From NCBI GenBank assembly GCA_015207365.1, contig JADEXA010000025.1:1-64000 (forward strand): a DNA stretch of 64,000 nucleotides. Reading direction: 5' to 3'. Below the pieces are notes generated by a model. That model did no database searches and was not told where the DNA came from. It was given only the letters and a program-made list of their open reading frames with translations. Shown piece after piece: positions 29,388 through 38,673 of the stretch (position 1 is the first letter of the stretch; each line of letters begins with the position of its first letter). The stretch comes from Vacuolonema iberomarrocanum LEGE 07170 (GTDB lineage: Bacteria > Cyanobacteriota > Cyanobacteriia > Elainellales > Elainellaceae). A program made the position numbers and the translations under genes.

Positions 29388-29494
29388 AAGTTGGCAGGTG
29401 CAATTAAACCTAAGACTCTAAAAACCTGTACCGCCTGCAGCGCGGGCGGTACAGGTTTTTAGAGTCTGGTTTTTCATCGTGCCGAGCTACTTAC
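29388..29494. repeat. Hairpin repeat family D, copy D1
   Basis: 107 bases beginning AAGTTGGCAGGTGCAATTAA and ending CCGAGCTACTTAC. The central stem is GACTCTAAAAACCTGTACCGCC-type with its full complement. It is almost identical to D2 (59859-59965), and the two differences inside the stem are compensated on the other arm. Confidence 0.9.
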
Positions 29495-29835
29495 TCGACC
29501 AGACGACACCTAAGCTTATAATTTGCTGAACCAAAACAGTCTGTGTTATCGGCCACTACCATGCTATGAGTCGTAATATCTTCGTGAGGAATCCGTATGT
29601 TCTTCTCTAAATCTGTGTTCGTTTGTGCTTCTATAAAAACGTAGTATTACAAGTCCGCGCAATTATTTCATCTGCTCAATCTTTGTCTTTCAAGCGTCGA
29701 GCAAGACAAAAGATTAATCTTTCGTCGCGATGATTAATCTTTCCTCTTACTACCATTCCTGATAAATTTCTTGCTTTACATCGTGAACAAGAAAAACACT
29801 TCCTTTTTACTCTGTAACTAAGATCAAATATTACT

Positions 29836-29894
29836 AAAGCCCTTGATTTCGGGTAGTGCAGGTACCGCCTACGCTACCCGAAATCAAGGGCTTT
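29836..29894. repeat. Hairpin repeat family I, copy I1
   Basis: Stem AAAGCCCTTGATTTCGGGTA and its complement around a loop of about 15-20 bases. Compare I2 at 30151-30197. Confidence 0.8.
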
Positions 29895-30150
29895 CTGGTT
29901 CCTGTCCTAGACTCAGTTTGACTCGTATCCAGTCCAGGTCAACGCTGCTTGCAATTGCGGCTGAAACTCATGGGCTTGTAGTAACGTTTGCTGGTGATGC
30001 TGCGGCGAGCCTAAAAGACACGCATACGCTTCTAATCTTGAGCCCGCTGGCAGGGTTTTCACCTTGCTCAGTCGGTGTCGCCCCCTTTTCCAACGTTGAC
30101 CAAACCGGCATTGTCCATAAATTCTGCCTGAGTCCAGAACAAAACCTATC

Positions 30151-30197
30151 AACCCCTTGATTTTGTGTAGCATGGTGCTACACAAAATCAAGGGGTT
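30151..30197. repeat. Hairpin repeat family I, copy I2
   Basis: A perfect 22-bp stem (AACCCCTTGATTTTGTGTAG...) with a three-base loop. The core CCTTGATTT.G.GTAG is shared with I1, and the differing bases are matched on the opposite arm. It lies 57 bases past the terC stop and may terminate it. Confidence 0.85.
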
Positions 30198-30254
30198 TAG
30201 CTGGGGTTCGATTTTTTGTCCTGTACTTAGAAATTTCGCAATGAAAAGAGCTGG

Positions 30255-31058
30255 CTACTCGGCAGATACTTCCTCGGCTTGTTCGCTGCTGGCACTTTTG
30301 GCGGTGCTGGGATAGGAGAGAGACGCACCGTTACCTTCAGCAGCAGACTCAGCCAAATCGGTCGGCAGCGTCGGTTGGACATTACGCTTGGAAAACCCCC
30401 ATGCAAAGAGAGCCGCGATCGCACTGACCATCAACCACTCGGGCGGCACGAGCTCTGGGTTAACCACCCGAATCAGTAAGCGCAGACCGACCAATGCGAC
30501 GGTGGTATATCCAGCATCTTCTAGGTGGGTGTATTCATCCAACCAGCGGATGAAAAGGCCAGCCATTAGCCGCAGGGAAAGGACGCCAATCAAGCCACCC
30601 GCCAGCACAATCAGCACTTCTTTGGAGATGGCGATCGCCGTCGTCACACTATCCAGCGAAAAGGCCAGATCCGTCACGGCAATCATAGGAATAGCTTGCC
30701 AGAGGGATTGGAACTGGGGCCCGTGATGATGGCCTTCACCGTTCTTCTTGGTTTCATCGGAGGTGAAATACTGAAAGACGAGCCACAGGAGATAGAGTGC
30801 GCCTAGCAACTCAAATTGCCAAAATCGGATGACCCAGGTTGCAGAGAGGATCAAGGTAACCCGCAGCACAAAAGCAACTAATAGCCCCAAGTTGAGTGCC
30901 TGCCGCTGAAGTTTGGCCGTAGAGAGACCCTGAGCAATTGCCGCCAGGGCAATCGCATTATCCGCAGACAGCACAACCTCCAGCGCGATGAGCACCGGCA
31001 AAAGCAGCAGGGTATCCACCCCGAAGCTATCAGAAAACTTAAGCAGAAAATCCAGCAT
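30255..31058 (-). CDS. TerC family integral membrane protein
   Basis: About 267 residues with seven or more hydrophobic segments. The first carries the family signature EVVLSADNAIALAAIA (about 29-44), and a second acidic membrane site is TDLAFSLDSVTTAIAI (about 127-142); these conserved acidic residues are thought to bind metal. A His-rich cytosolic loop (GEGHHHG) lies between. TerC proteins export Mn2+ in several bacteria and in thylakoids assist membrane protein insertion. The frame begins at a TTG at 31067; the ATG at 31058 is preferred. It is a single gene, with hairpin I2 downstream. Confidence 0.9.
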   Translation of the reverse strand: MLDFLLKFSDSFGVDTLLLLPVLIALEVVLSADNAIALAAIAQGLSTAKLQRQALNLGLLVAFVLRVTLILSATWVIRFWQFELLGALYLLWLVFQYFTSDETKKNGEGHHHGPQFQSLWQAIPMIAVTDLAFSLDSVTTAIAISKEVLIVLAGGLIGVLSLRLMAGLFIRWLDEYTHLEDAGYTTVALVGLRLLIRVVNPELVPPEWLMVSAIAALFAWGFSKRNVQPTLPTDLAESAAEGNGASLSYPSTAKSASSEQAEEVSAE

Positions 31059-31414
31059 GAATGGCAATCACTCTCGGAGGTTGGCAAAGGTTGGCGCAAG
31101 CCGGGCAGCCAAGCACATCATCACAGGCACAGTATAGGGATAGGCGATGACAATGAACCATTTGAGCCCGATACCAAGGCTAAAGACCTCTCGGGGAAGT
31201 CTACCCGCCCTAGGATCGCATACGGCATGCCCAGGCGAATTTGCTTGCAAACCGATGGGAGAGTAAGACAGCAAGCTCTATTCCGTCTATTCTCCTTGCA
31301 AATTCCTTTCAATCAGCTTAACGTGGAAAGCCTGCCGAATGCTGTAGGGAATACAGAACTTCCGCCAACAGCCAATTCCCTACAGGGCCACTCATTTGCC
31401 CTATCTTTATCGAT
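31059..31414. other. Intergenic between the divergent terC and 31415 genes
   Basis: Nothing recognisable apart from the expected promoters of the two genes. Confidence 0.5.
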
Positions 31415-32248
31415 ATGTCTTCTTTGTCCTCTCACCTTGCCCACCTGCGCAACACTCTGCCGATGGCGGTTTTGGTGACCGAATTGGTCAGCCATCAGGA
31501 GGGTCAGTTTGCAGTGCGGGCCATGATTTCTGTGGGGAATCAACCGATTGTGACAAGCTTGGCGGCACATGCCAATATTGAGCTTGCCGAAGATCGGGCA
31601 CGAGAACGGGCACTCCAACGGTTTGCTGACTGGGTTCCCAGCGCATCTGGGGTGAGTGTGGCTAACATCTCAACCAACAGCATGACCACCCTACCCCCAC
31701 CATCCTTCACCCCTCTGGAAACAGCGGGAACACCTGCGACCCAACCACCAGGGTTAGATGCCGATCTCCCCCCAGCAAATTTTTCTCAGCCTACAGCTTT
31801 TGCGGGAGGGAATGCACCCTCGACCTCTACGGACGCGAGTACAGGGGCGATCGCCGACCTCTACAGCCACATCAGCGCGTCGGAACCGCTCGACGACAAC
31901 CCGGTCGAAGATGCTTCTGTTGAAGACAGCCCTCTTTCCGAGCCTGCCCTCAAGACCGAACCACCCCGCAAGAAAACAGCCACCTCGCGTTCTGCAGCCA
32001 AAAAAGGGGCACGTAAGTCAGCTGAGCCCTCTCCCCCTCCTCCGCCAGTACAGGAGTCCGTTGATCTATCAGATGTGATTGCCCAAACGGATATTGAACT
32101 CCGCCGCCTCAGTTGGACGAATGTACAGGGGCGGGAATACTTGGAACAGACCTATGGCAAGCGATCGCGCCAGGAATTGAGCGAACTGGAGCTGTATGAA
32201 TTCCTGAGTTATTTGGAGGAGCAGCCAACACCGCAATCGGCAGGGTAG
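31415..32248 (+). CDS. Hypothetical protein with conserved ends and a long Pro/Thr/Ser linker
   Basis: 277 residues, soluble, function unknown. The N-terminal part (1-75) is a compact alpha/beta sequence: AVLVTELVSHQEGQFAVRAM, then NIELAEDRARERAL. Residues 80-205 are low complexity, ending in a basic patch (KKTATSRSAAKKGARKSAE). The C-terminal 50 residues (TDIELRRLSWTNVQGREYLE, then YGKRSRQELSELELYEFL) look like a small helical domain. The arrangement, two small domains on a basic flexible linker, would suit a nucleic-acid-associated protein, but that is a guess. Confidence 0.7.
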   Translation: MSSLSSHLAHLRNTLPMAVLVTELVSHQEGQFAVRAMISVGNQPIVTSLAAHANIELAEDRARERALQRFADWVPSASGVSVANISTNSMTTLPPPSFTPLETAGTPATQPPGLDADLPPANFSQPTAFAGGNAPSTSTDASTGAIADLYSHISASEPLDDNPVEDASVEDSPLSEPALKTEPPRKKTATSRSAAKKGARKSAEPSPPPPPVQESVDLSDVIAQTDIELRRLSWTNVQGREYLEQTYGKRSRQELSELELYEFLSYLEEQPTPQSAG

Positions 32249-32336
32249 AAAGGCATCACAACAGTACGGAGATAAAAAAACACAAAGACACGAAGGCACA
32301 AAGGTTTGATATCCCTTTGCAATGGACCTAAACTTT

Positions 32337-32384
32337 GATCGGTTTTTGAAGCCCTTGTAGTGTAAGGATTTCAAACAATAACCG
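32337..32384. repeat. Weak hairpin, family F-like (F4)
   Basis: GGTTTTTGAAGCCCTT with an imperfect complement AAGGATTTCAAACAATAACC, between convergent genes. It probably serves as the 3' end of the glycosyltransferase gene, whose stop is 24 bases away. Confidence 0.45.
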
Positions 32385-32408
32385 AGTTTGATTTCTATGG
32401 CATTGGGA

Positions 32409-33632
32409 CTACTGGCCCGCGATCTCGCGGATGAGGTCGATATGTTGGGCAAGCAGGTCTTTTTGGGAATAGCGCTCGACGATGGTTTGGCGGGCGTTGT
32501 CGCGGATAGGTTGGAGTTCGGCCTGATGGGTAAGGGCATATTCGATGCGATCGCAAATCCCCTCGATGTCGAAGAAATCCACGAGCAAAGCGTTGACGCC
32601 ATCCTCTGCCATTTCTTGCACGGGGGGCGTGTTTGATGCCACGACGATACAGCCCGATGCCAAGGCTTCCATGAACGACCAGGACAACACGAAGGGCCGG
32701 GTCAGGTACACATGCACGGAGGAAGCCCGCAGGATGAGTTTGTAGTAGCCGTAGGGCAATGTGCCCACAAAGTGAACCCGATCGTGATGGATGGGCATCT
32801 TTTCTAGCATCACATCTTTGAAGCTGTTGTAGCCTTCGGGGGCCGCAGTGCCATAGGCCACGCGATCGCCCGCCACAACCACCACATGGCAGTTGGGGCG
32901 GCGTTCAGTGAGTCGGGCGATCGCCTCGTAAAATTGCGGGAAGCCCCGATACAGATCCATCCCCCGCGACACATAGGTGACAATCTCATCTACCCCGCTC
33001 AAATCCAGGTTGAGGTCGGGAAAGTTGATTTTCTGGTTGGGGTCGGGGAAAAAGTAGTCGGTATCGACGCCATCGTGCAGAACTGTGACCTTGGGCTGAA
33101 ACTCGGGCGGTAGCTGGGCATGTTGCCAGCGGGTAGGGCTAAGGCCGCGATCGCAGCTATATAAGTCAACCAGCAGCGTTGCGTTACCCGCTCGAATGCG
33201 AAGATAGTCATCCAGCTCTATCGGATAAGCGGGGTCAAAATCCGCATCGGTTCCAGTGGCATGGCCAAACCATTCAAAGTAGGACAGCAGCTTTGTTTCG
33301 GGAAACGCGTCTTTGATAAACATGCCATTGCCCCACCCCGCATGGCTACAGACGACATCGGGCACAAACTCTGCCCCCCGCAACTTCTCGGCCAACCGAT
33401 ACACCGCCTGCCCATGCAGCACCGAGTTTTCGTAGGATCGGACGTAATGATGAATATTTGGCCTCGGGTCGCGCGCGGGCTGGTAGTTGACCTTCTTAAC
33501 TCCGGCCAGTTGCACGCTGTCGTCGGTGTGCTTTGTGCCATACACCACGGTGTTGTTGGGGTCTGCAGCCAGTGCCCGCGCTAACTCGCGATATTGTGCT
33601 GGGAAATTATTATGCAGGAACAGGATATTCAT
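32409..33632 (-). CDS. Glycosyltransferase family 4 protein
   Basis: A 407-residue GT-B fold enzyme that transfers a sugar from a nucleotide donor, probably in surface polysaccharide synthesis. The N-terminal domain starts MNILFLHNNFPAQYRELARA; the C-terminal GT1 domain has HDGVDTDYFFP and the donor-site region SWSFMEALASGCIVVASNTPPVQE (about 320-345) with the EX7E-like pattern. No signal peptide. No other polysaccharide gene is adjacent. The donor and acceptor are unknown. Confidence 0.9.
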   Translation of the reverse strand: MNILFLHNNFPAQYRELARALAADPNNTVVYGTKHTDDSVQLAGVKKVNYQPARDPRPNIHHYVRSYENSVLHGQAVYRLAEKLRGAEFVPDVVCSHAGWGNGMFIKDAFPETKLLSYFEWFGHATGTDADFDPAYPIELDDYLRIRAGNATLLVDLYSCDRGLSPTRWQHAQLPPEFQPKVTVLHDGVDTDYFFPDPNQKINFPDLNLDLSGVDEIVTYVSRGMDLYRGFPQFYEAIARLTERRPNCHVVVVAGDRVAYGTAAPEGYNSFKDVMLEKMPIHHDRVHFVGTLPYGYYKLILRASSVHVYLTRPFVLSWSFMEALASGCIVVASNTPPVQEMAEDGVNALLVDFFDIEGICDRIEYALTHQAELQPIRDNARQTIVERYSQKDLLAQHIDLIREIAGQ

Positions 33633-33695
33633 GGCGATTCATCTGCTGCCGCTGGTGTACGTTTGAGAGGCGTCGGTTGCTAATTTGGCGGGCAC

Positions 33696-34040
33696 CTATT
33701 CGGCAGGCGGCTCTCCCCGCTTTGTTTCCAGAAGGCGAATCCGTTTGCGAAAAGCACCCCTCCGCTCCCGTCGCCACATTTGTTTGGAGCGTACAGCTTC
33801 CGGTGAAATTTTGTACACCGCCATCAAGGCCGTTACCACCTCATAGAGATCGGCTAACTCCGTCATCATCGTTTCTACATCCGCGGCAGCCGCCGCTTCT
33901 TTCGCTTCCTCCATGAGCTTGTCCCGCAGTGCCATTTTGTAATCGTCATCCGACAGCACCTCAATTTCACAGGTGTTTCCAGCCGCACGGATAATCTCTG
34001 GAATGCGATCGCGAACAAGCTTATTGGGATACTGATGCAT
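33696..34040 (-). CDS. MazG-like nucleotide pyrophosphohydrolase
   Basis: 114 residues from the preferred start. It begins MHQYPNKLVRDRIPEII, the signature of a small all-alpha NTP pyrophosphatase group related to phosphoribosyl-ATP pyrophosphohydrolase and MazG. The metal site EEAKEAAAAADVETMMTELAD (ExxE...ExxD) is at about 43-63. It likely hydrolyses a nucleoside triphosphate or similar. The frame extends to an ATG at 34079, but the extra 13 residues are Ser/Pro-rich and not family-like; neither start has a strong ribosome site. Confidence 0.85.
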   Translation of the reverse strand: MHQYPNKLVRDRIPEIIRAAGNTCEIEVLSDDDYKMALRDKLMEEAKEAAAAADVETMMTELADLYEVVTALMAVYKISPEAVRSKQMWRRERRGAFRKRIRLLETKRGEPPAE

Positions 34041-34644
34041 GGGATGGAACACAGTAGGTGATGGAGAGGTAGACGGCATAGTGGATGAACCGTGGCAGAT
34101 GCTGCAAATTCAGATTACTCTCTTTTTTTAAAAAAAATTCTGTTTCTGTCACTACGGAAGACCCCATGTTTGAAACGTTACCGGAAAACCAGAAAGCCTA
34201 AAGAGATTTTAAGGAAAATAATGGCTCCTTACCTATCATCGCAATCGCCCATGAAACAGTAGCATCATCGCTGCAAGAGCATCCGATTGATCAACTCCAA
34301 GTCTGGGCAGATTTATTCCGGACTATTGTTTCAGGAACTCAATTCATACCCCTAGGCATCTCCCCGCGCAGACTGAGGCGTAAAAACCAGGGCACTCGAT
34401 TTCCTAGAGCTTTTCATTACGTAGATTCTAGATTGACAGGCTGAAGCGAGCGCAATCCGTTAAATTACGTACTTTATAAAAAAGAACCAATAAGACTGCC
34501 ACTCTTTCGCCTCATCTATCAAGTTGTCGGCTTAGAAATCTAGCGCGATTTAGCACCCTTAGCCCATGACTTCGATCAGGTATCGATATGATCTCGATCA
34601 GCGATCGCTATGATTCGGATCAGCCCTACGAACCATGCACGACG
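34041..34644. other. Intergenic with a possible gene remnant
   Basis: No complete gene. A stop-to-stop frame of 80 codons on the plus strand (34202-34444) lacks a start but reads like protein; see the separate entry. Confidence 0.5.
34202..34444 (+). pseudogene. Possible gene fragment without a start codon
   Basis: The frame encodes ...IAIAHETVASSLQEHPID and ...WADLFRTIVSGTQFIPLG, with a basic end (RRLRRKNQGTRFPRAFHY). The composition is protein-like and ends in a basic tail, as the C-terminus of a nucleic-acid enzyme might. It has no ATG, GTG or TTG in a sensible place and no family I recognise. It may be noise. Confidence 0.25.
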
Positions 34645-34740
34645 ATCAAATCCGGTTTAATCGCCGTAAAACTCAACTATCGTATGTGCCCGCCGCTGTG
34701 CAGCAGGCACATACGATAGTTGGAATCTTCAACCGGATCT
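34645..34740. repeat. Hairpin repeat family B, copy B3
   Basis: Stem CAACTATCGTATGTGCCCGC with its complement; outer ends ATCAAATCCGG and CCGGAT. It lies 27 bases past the stop of the MFS gene and is the likely transcription end. The stem differs from B1, B2 and B4 but is paired on both arms. Confidence 0.85.
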
Positions 34741-34767
34741 GTTGCGAGAATTAAAACGTTGCCCCCC

Positions 34768-35943
34768 TCAAGCGATCGCCCGTTGCCGCCACCGCATCAG
34801 CCACAGCGTTGCCCCGAACACCATTAGCAGTGGTGCGATCGCCACAATATTGATTCCCGTCCACCCAACCCGATTAAGCAGTTCGCCTGACAGGTAGGTG
34901 CAAAGGGCAACAAACGCAAACATCAAAAAGTCGTGGGTTGCCTGAACTTTGGCCTTTTCAGCCGGCGTATAGATTTCTGTGAGTAAAGCGGTCGCGCTGA
35001 CAAACATGAAGTTCCAGCCCACCCCCAACAGGGTCAGGGCAATGTGGAAATGGATGAGGCTCTCTCCCAACATGGCCGTACCCACACAGAACAGATTCAG
35101 CACCGTCCCTGTCAGCAAAATGGTCAACACCCCAAAGCGGGCAATGAAAAATCCGGTCACGAAGGAGGGCGCAAACATCCCCAGTACATGCCATTGGATG
35201 ACGGAGGCTGCGGACTCGAAGGGATGGGCGATCGCTACCATGGCCAGGGGGGTTGCCGTCATCAGCAACGCCATGATGCCATAGCCCACCATGCTACCGG
35301 CCACCGCCACGCCAAACGCAGGTTGCTGCACAATTTCGGCGAGAGGGCGACCGCTGGATTGACGCTCGGCGGCAGGCATTGCCGGAATGCACACCCCTAG
35401 CAACAGCAGAACTGTGGGAATTTGCAAGGCTACAACCGCCAGGAACGTCCCGGCATAGACCGTAGACAACCATTCTTTTGATTGAATCGCCAGAGTCGGG
35501 CCGATCAGCGCGGCCAGCACCCCCCCAGCAATGACCAGGGAAATGGCCTGGGGTCGGAACGAATCCTCCGCCGCGTCCGCTGCTGCAAATCGATAGAAAC
35601 CAGCAAAACCATTAAAAATTCCAATCAAACCGAGACCCAAACAAAATAGCGGAAAGTTGCCAGAGAGAATGGCGATCGCCCCTAATCCGCCTCCCACCAT
35701 TGCAATGCTGGTCCCGACCAGAAAGCCGACTTGTCGTCCAAATCGTCGCATTAGTAGCGAAGCGGGAATCGTTGCCAGCATCACGGCAATTTGCATAACT
35801 GCCAGAGGCAACGTCGCCAGGGCACTGTTTTCTGTCAAGTTGCTGCCTGCCAGCGCCGATACGGTAATCAGCACTGTCATCGTCGTCATCGCCAACGCCT
35901 GGCACAGCACCAGTAGCCCGACATTCTTCTTCGCTTGATTCAC
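34768..35943 (-). CDS. MFS transporter (probable drug/metabolite exporter)
   Basis: About 391 residues with 12 predicted membrane helices. The loop between helices 2 and 3, [17 protein letters not shown], matches the MFS signature (GxLaDRxGRr). The best start is a GTG at 35943 ([15 protein letters not shown]) behind GAGAGGAAA; the open frame runs upstream to 36063 but that part is not membrane-protein-like. The substrate is unknown. It is divergent from obgE. Confidence 0.85.
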   Translation of the reverse strand: MNQAKKNVGLLVLCQALAMTTMTVLITVSALAGSNLTENSALATLPLAVMQIAVMLATIPASLLMRRFGRQVGFLVGTSIAMVGGGLGAIAILSGNFPLFCLGLGLIGIFNGFAGFYRFAAADAAEDSFRPQAISLVIAGGVLAALIGPTLAIQSKEWLSTVYAGTFLAVVALQIPTVLLLLGVCIPAMPAAERQSSGRPLAEIVQQPAFGVAVAGSMVGYGIMALLMTATPLAMVAIAHPFESAASVIQWHVLGMFAPSFVTGFFIARFGVLTILLTGTVLNLFCVGTAMLGESLIHFHIALTLLGVGWNFMFVSATALLTEIYTPAEKAKVQATHDFLMFAFVALCTYLSGELLNRVGWTGINIVAIAPLLMVFGATLWLMRWRQRAIA

Positions 35944-36131
35944 ATGATTTCCTCTCGATAACAATTCAACGGACTGTACGAGGAAGGGTGATACTCTGTC
36001 TTCATCCGATTGGGTGGATGGATGCGGATCACCTGGGATGTATACAGCTAAAGCCCGCCTCATCCACCGTGATCGATCTTCTAGAATGGAAAGCTGGCAG
36101 ACAATTCGGCAGAGCAGAAAGGGTTGGCGAG

Positions 36132-37169
36132 ATGCAATTTATCGACCAGGCAGACGTTGAAGTATGGGCAGGGGATGGCGGAGATGGCATCGTTGCCTTT
36201 CGGCGAGAAAAGTTTGTCCCGGCGGGTGGCCCGGCCGGTGGCAATGGGGGCCACGGGGGTTCCGTTTATCTCAAGGCCGTGGAAAATTTGCAAACCCTGC
36301 TCGACTTTAAGTATGCTCATCGCTTTAAGGCCGAGAATGGCAAACGGGGTGGCCCTAAGAACATGACGGGAGCGACGGGGAGCGATCGCATCATCGAAGT
36401 GCCCTGTGGCACGGTGGTGTACGATGTCGAGACGAATGAAATCGTTGGCGATCTGACCCAGAAAGGCGAAATGCTGCGGGTGGCCCAGGGGGGCAAAGGA
36501 GGCTTGGGCAATCGCCACTTCCTGAGCAACAATAACCGTGCCCCCGAAAAGGCACTCCCCGGATTACCCGGAGAACAGCGCCTCTTGCGGCTAGAGCTGA
36601 AGCTGCTCGCAGAAGTGGGCATCATCGGGCTACCCAATGCTGGCAAGTCAACCCTGATTGCCACCCTCTCCGCAGCCCGTCCAAAAATTGCCGACTATCC
36701 CTTCACCACCTTGATTCCTAACCTGGGCGTCGTGCGCCGTCCGACGGGCGATGGCACAGTGTTTGCCGACATCCCCGGTTTAATTGAAGGAGCCCATGAG
36801 GGGCAAGGATTGGGGCATGACTTCCTGCGCCATGTGGAACGAACACGGGTATTGCTCCACCTGATTGATGCAACGCAGGAAGACCCCATCGCCGCCTATC
36901 ACACCATCCAGCATGAACTGAACGCCTATGGTCGCGGCCTGAGCGATCGCCCCCAGATTCTAGCGCTCAACAAAATCGATGCCCTGACAGCAGAACCCGA
37001 AACAGTAGAGGCGATCGCTCAACCGCTGCGCCAACTCACCGACGCCCCCATCTTCACCATCTCCGCTGTCACGCGCGCTGGCATCGAGTCCCTGCTTCAA
37101 CACCTGTGGGACACTCTTGATGCCCTGCCCACAACCGAAAGCCCTGTGGCCACAGCCGAAACGGTTTAG
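36132..37169 (+). CDS. obgE: Obg family GTPase
   Basis: A ribosome-associated GTPase used in 50S assembly and stress signalling; cytoplasmic. The Gly-rich Obg fold (1-158, e.g. [16 protein letters not shown] and [12 protein letters not shown]) is followed by the G domain with G1 GLPNAGKST (about 166-174), G3 [10 protein letters not shown], and G4 NKID. A short C-terminal tail is present. Length (345 residues) is typical of cyanobacterial Obg. The frame is open to 35988, but the ATG at 36132 ([17 protein letters not shown]) is the family start. It ends three bases before repeat C3. Confidence 0.96.
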   Translation: MQFIDQADVEVWAGDGGDGIVAFRREKFVPAGGPAGGNGGHGGSVYLKAVENLQTLLDFKYAHRFKAENGKRGGPKNMTGATGSDRIIEVPCGTVVYDVETNEIVGDLTQKGEMLRVAQGGKGGLGNRHFLSNNNRAPEKALPGLPGEQRLLRLELKLLAEVGIIGLPNAGKSTLIATLSAARPKIADYPFTTLIPNLGVVRRPTGDGTVFADIPGLIEGAHEGQGLGHDFLRHVERTRVLLHLIDATQEDPIAAYHTIQHELNAYGRGLSDRPQILALNKIDALTAEPETVEAIAQPLRQLTDAPIFTISAVTRAGIESLLQHLWDTLDALPTTESPVATAETV

Positions 37170-37172
37170 TCA

Positions 37173-37260
37173 GGGCTAACGCAAAACTTGCACAATTCTG
37201 AGTGAATTCGTTGATGGTGTGGCCGTATCTTGGCCACACCATCAACAAACTGCGTCAATC
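37173..37260 (+). repeat. Hairpin repeat family C, copy C3
   Basis: Three bases after the obgE stop. The stem is GTTGATGGTGTGGCC and its complement: where C2 has ATTTTGTGG / CCACAAAAT this copy has ATGGTGTGG / CCACACCAT, so both arms changed together. The right end is GCGTCAATCTTG, diverged from the GCGTAAGTCTTG of C2. Confidence 0.85.
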
Positions 37261-37294
37261 TTGTTAGTGTCCGAGCGATCGTCTTCAACAAGCG

Positions 37295-37960
37295 ATGTCT
37301 AAACAAAATCGGGTCAATCCCTTTGGCGAACTCATTGCAACTCCCGCCCGTGGCACATTAATGGGCAACCGTGGATGTTTGCATAATGAGGCGCAAGACA
37401 TTCGACGCCCCTTTGCCCGAAAGGAATGGATTTTCTGCGTCCTACACCGCAAAGACAAGCAGGGAGAAGCAATCAAGCGCCCCATCATGCAACCAGGCAA
37501 GTATACTGAGCTGTTTTTCCTGGATGAAGCCACCGCACTGGCCGCTGGACATCGCCCTTGCGGATATTGTCTTTGGCCACGCTTGGATGCGTTTGCCCGA
37601 CGGTGGGCTGAGAGCAATCCAGAGCAAGCAGGTGACACAACAAAAGCATCTGCAAAGCTTATGGATGCGGTTCTGCATCAGGAACGGCTCGATCCAGCCT
37701 CACGCACCAAAAAACTTCATCGCTGCCCGTTGAGCGCAGTTCCCAGCAGAAGCATGGTTCTGCTGCATCCGGATGATCAGCAGCCTTATCTCGTAGCCCA
37801 ACATTGCTTGCTTCCCTGGCAATTTGAAGGATATGGGCAGTGGGTTGAGAAGCCCCAACGGAAGATGGTTTGGGCGCTGACCCCACCCTCCATCATGGGT
37901 GCAATCCGGGCTGGGTTTCAGCCTAATCTGCATCCTTCGATTTTGGGCATTGTTGATTGA
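37295..37960 (+). CDS. Conserved hypothetical protein with an HRPCGYC motif
   Basis: 221 residues, soluble. The centre, AAGHRPCGYCLWPRLDAF (about 83-100), is a Cys/His cluster that could bind zinc, as in the Ada-type metal site; an upstream Cys (NRGCLHNE) may join it. I recognise the general pattern from cyanobacterial and proteobacterial hypothetical proteins but not a function. The start follows weak ribosome-site sequence. It is immediately followed (3 bases) by hairpin G2, which should end its transcript. Confidence 0.7.
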   Translation: MSKQNRVNPFGELIATPARGTLMGNRGCLHNEAQDIRRPFARKEWIFCVLHRKDKQGEAIKRPIMQPGKYTELFFLDEATALAAGHRPCGYCLWPRLDAFARRWAESNPEQAGDTTKASAKLMDAVLHQERLDPASRTKKLHRCPLSAVPSRSMVLLHPDDQQPYLVAQHCLLPWQFEGYGQWVEKPQRKMVWALTPPSIMGAIRAGFQPNLHPSILGIVD

Positions 37961-37963
37961 GGG

Positions 37964-38017
37964 GATGATTTTTTTTGAGAAGGTGCGTGGTACGCACCTT
38001 CTCAGAAAAAAATCATC
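37964..38017. repeat. Hairpin repeat family G, copy G2
   Basis: Stem GATGATTTTTTTTGAGAAGG...CCTTCTCAGAAAAAAATCATC with one bulge and the loop GTAC region. It is followed by TTTGGCTTCTGC, similar to the tail of G1. Confidence 0.75.
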
Positions 38018-38093
38018 TTTGGCTTCTGCAACCTTCGATTTTGAATGGGGTGTAGTCGTCGTCTGTTCAGGCTCAAACCACCACACCCAGACC

Positions 38094-38188
38094 TATAGCG
38101 CTATGCGCGTTAGTTAAGTACGGTTGTGTGGGGCGCGGCGCGCCCCACACAACCGTTGCTGTGCTTAATGCGGTTGCACACCGCTATA
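38094..38188 (-). repeat. Hairpin repeat family A, copy A3
   Basis: Reverse complement of A1, nearly identical. It directly abuts B2. Relative to A1-B1, the order and orientation of the two units differ, so the pairing arose twice. Confidence 0.85.
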
Positions 38189-38290
38189 ATATCAAATCCG
38201 GTTAAACACCCGTAAAAACCAACTATCGTTTGCGCCCGCTGCCTTGCAGCGGGCGCAAACGATAGTTGGGTCTTCAACCGGATTTGATAT
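38189..38290 (+). repeat. Hairpin repeat family B, copy B2
   Basis: Stem AACTATCGTTTGCGCCCGCT with its complement. Its right edge reaches the first base of the stop codon of the Trypco1-type gene (38290-38292), as B1 does at the P-ATPase gene. Confidence 0.85.
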
Positions 38291-38673
38291 TACCCTTGCT
38301 TTTCGCCAGTGGGGAATCTGCAGGTGACAGAGATTTCGAAGTTGGCTTCTGCGGAACCTTCGGTGAGGATGGGAACCCCCGTTTTACCGCCAATTTTTAG
38401 GCCAAACTTGAGGTTGATTTCATCGACTTCAGCGCCTCCCAGGTTGCGGAATGCCCCGATCGCATACCAGGCATAGGCGCGAATGGTGCTGTGGAGGTCT
38501 TTGAAGCGGGCGATCGCATCTTCCGTCAACCCATAGGATTCGCGATCGTCGGCTAAATCTTCGTCGAGCGAGAGTTCTGGAGCCGGCGCTGAACCTTTCG
38601 TTTCCACAAAAATGGTTGTAATTTCCCCATCCTCTCCCTCGATTTGCACAGCTTCAACGCGGGGTTCAGTCAT
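38290..38673 (-). CDS. Trypsin-co-occurring-domain-1 (Trypco1) type protein
   Basis: 127 residues, soluble, acidic. The C-terminal half (FGLKIGGKTGVPILTEGSAEANFEISV, about 88-118 in pieces) fits the Trypco1 / CU044_2847 pattern: a small beta-rich domain with the core F.lK.gg..G.....g...Fev.. The N-terminal 50 residues begin VEAVQIEGEDGEITTIFVE, the usual start. Trypco1 is described as a part of NTP-dependent conflict systems with peptidases and STAND NTPases, as an effector-associated module. Here it lies about 0.8 kb from, and divergent to, the caspase-STAND-WD40 genes. The assignment is from pattern memory. Confidence 0.65.
   Translation of the reverse strand: MTEPRVEAVQIEGEDGEITTIFVETKGSAPAPELSLDEDLADDRESYGLTEDAIARFKDLHSTIRAYAWYAIGAFRNLGGAEVDEINLKFGLKIGGKTGVPILTEGSAEANFEISVTCRFPTGEKQG

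Larger units (their letters stand above)
29049..30254. other. 1.2-kb gene-free region upstream of the PTS operon
   Basis: It holds three long hairpins (29388-29494, 29836-29894, 30151-30197). Two overlapping frames between the last two (105 codons plus, 92 codons minus, 29843-30191) run through the hairpins and match nothing I know. A pair of near repeats, CTTACTATTAGA-ATCCCCCTA at about 29207-29245, is also present. The PTS promoter should be in 29049-29300. Confidence 0.5.

Noticed and set aside
29843..30191. 105- and 92-codon frames on opposite strands
   Set aside because: They run into the hairpins I1 and I2, overlap each other and match no known family; mirrored open frames on both strands of a G+C-rich segment are often accidental.
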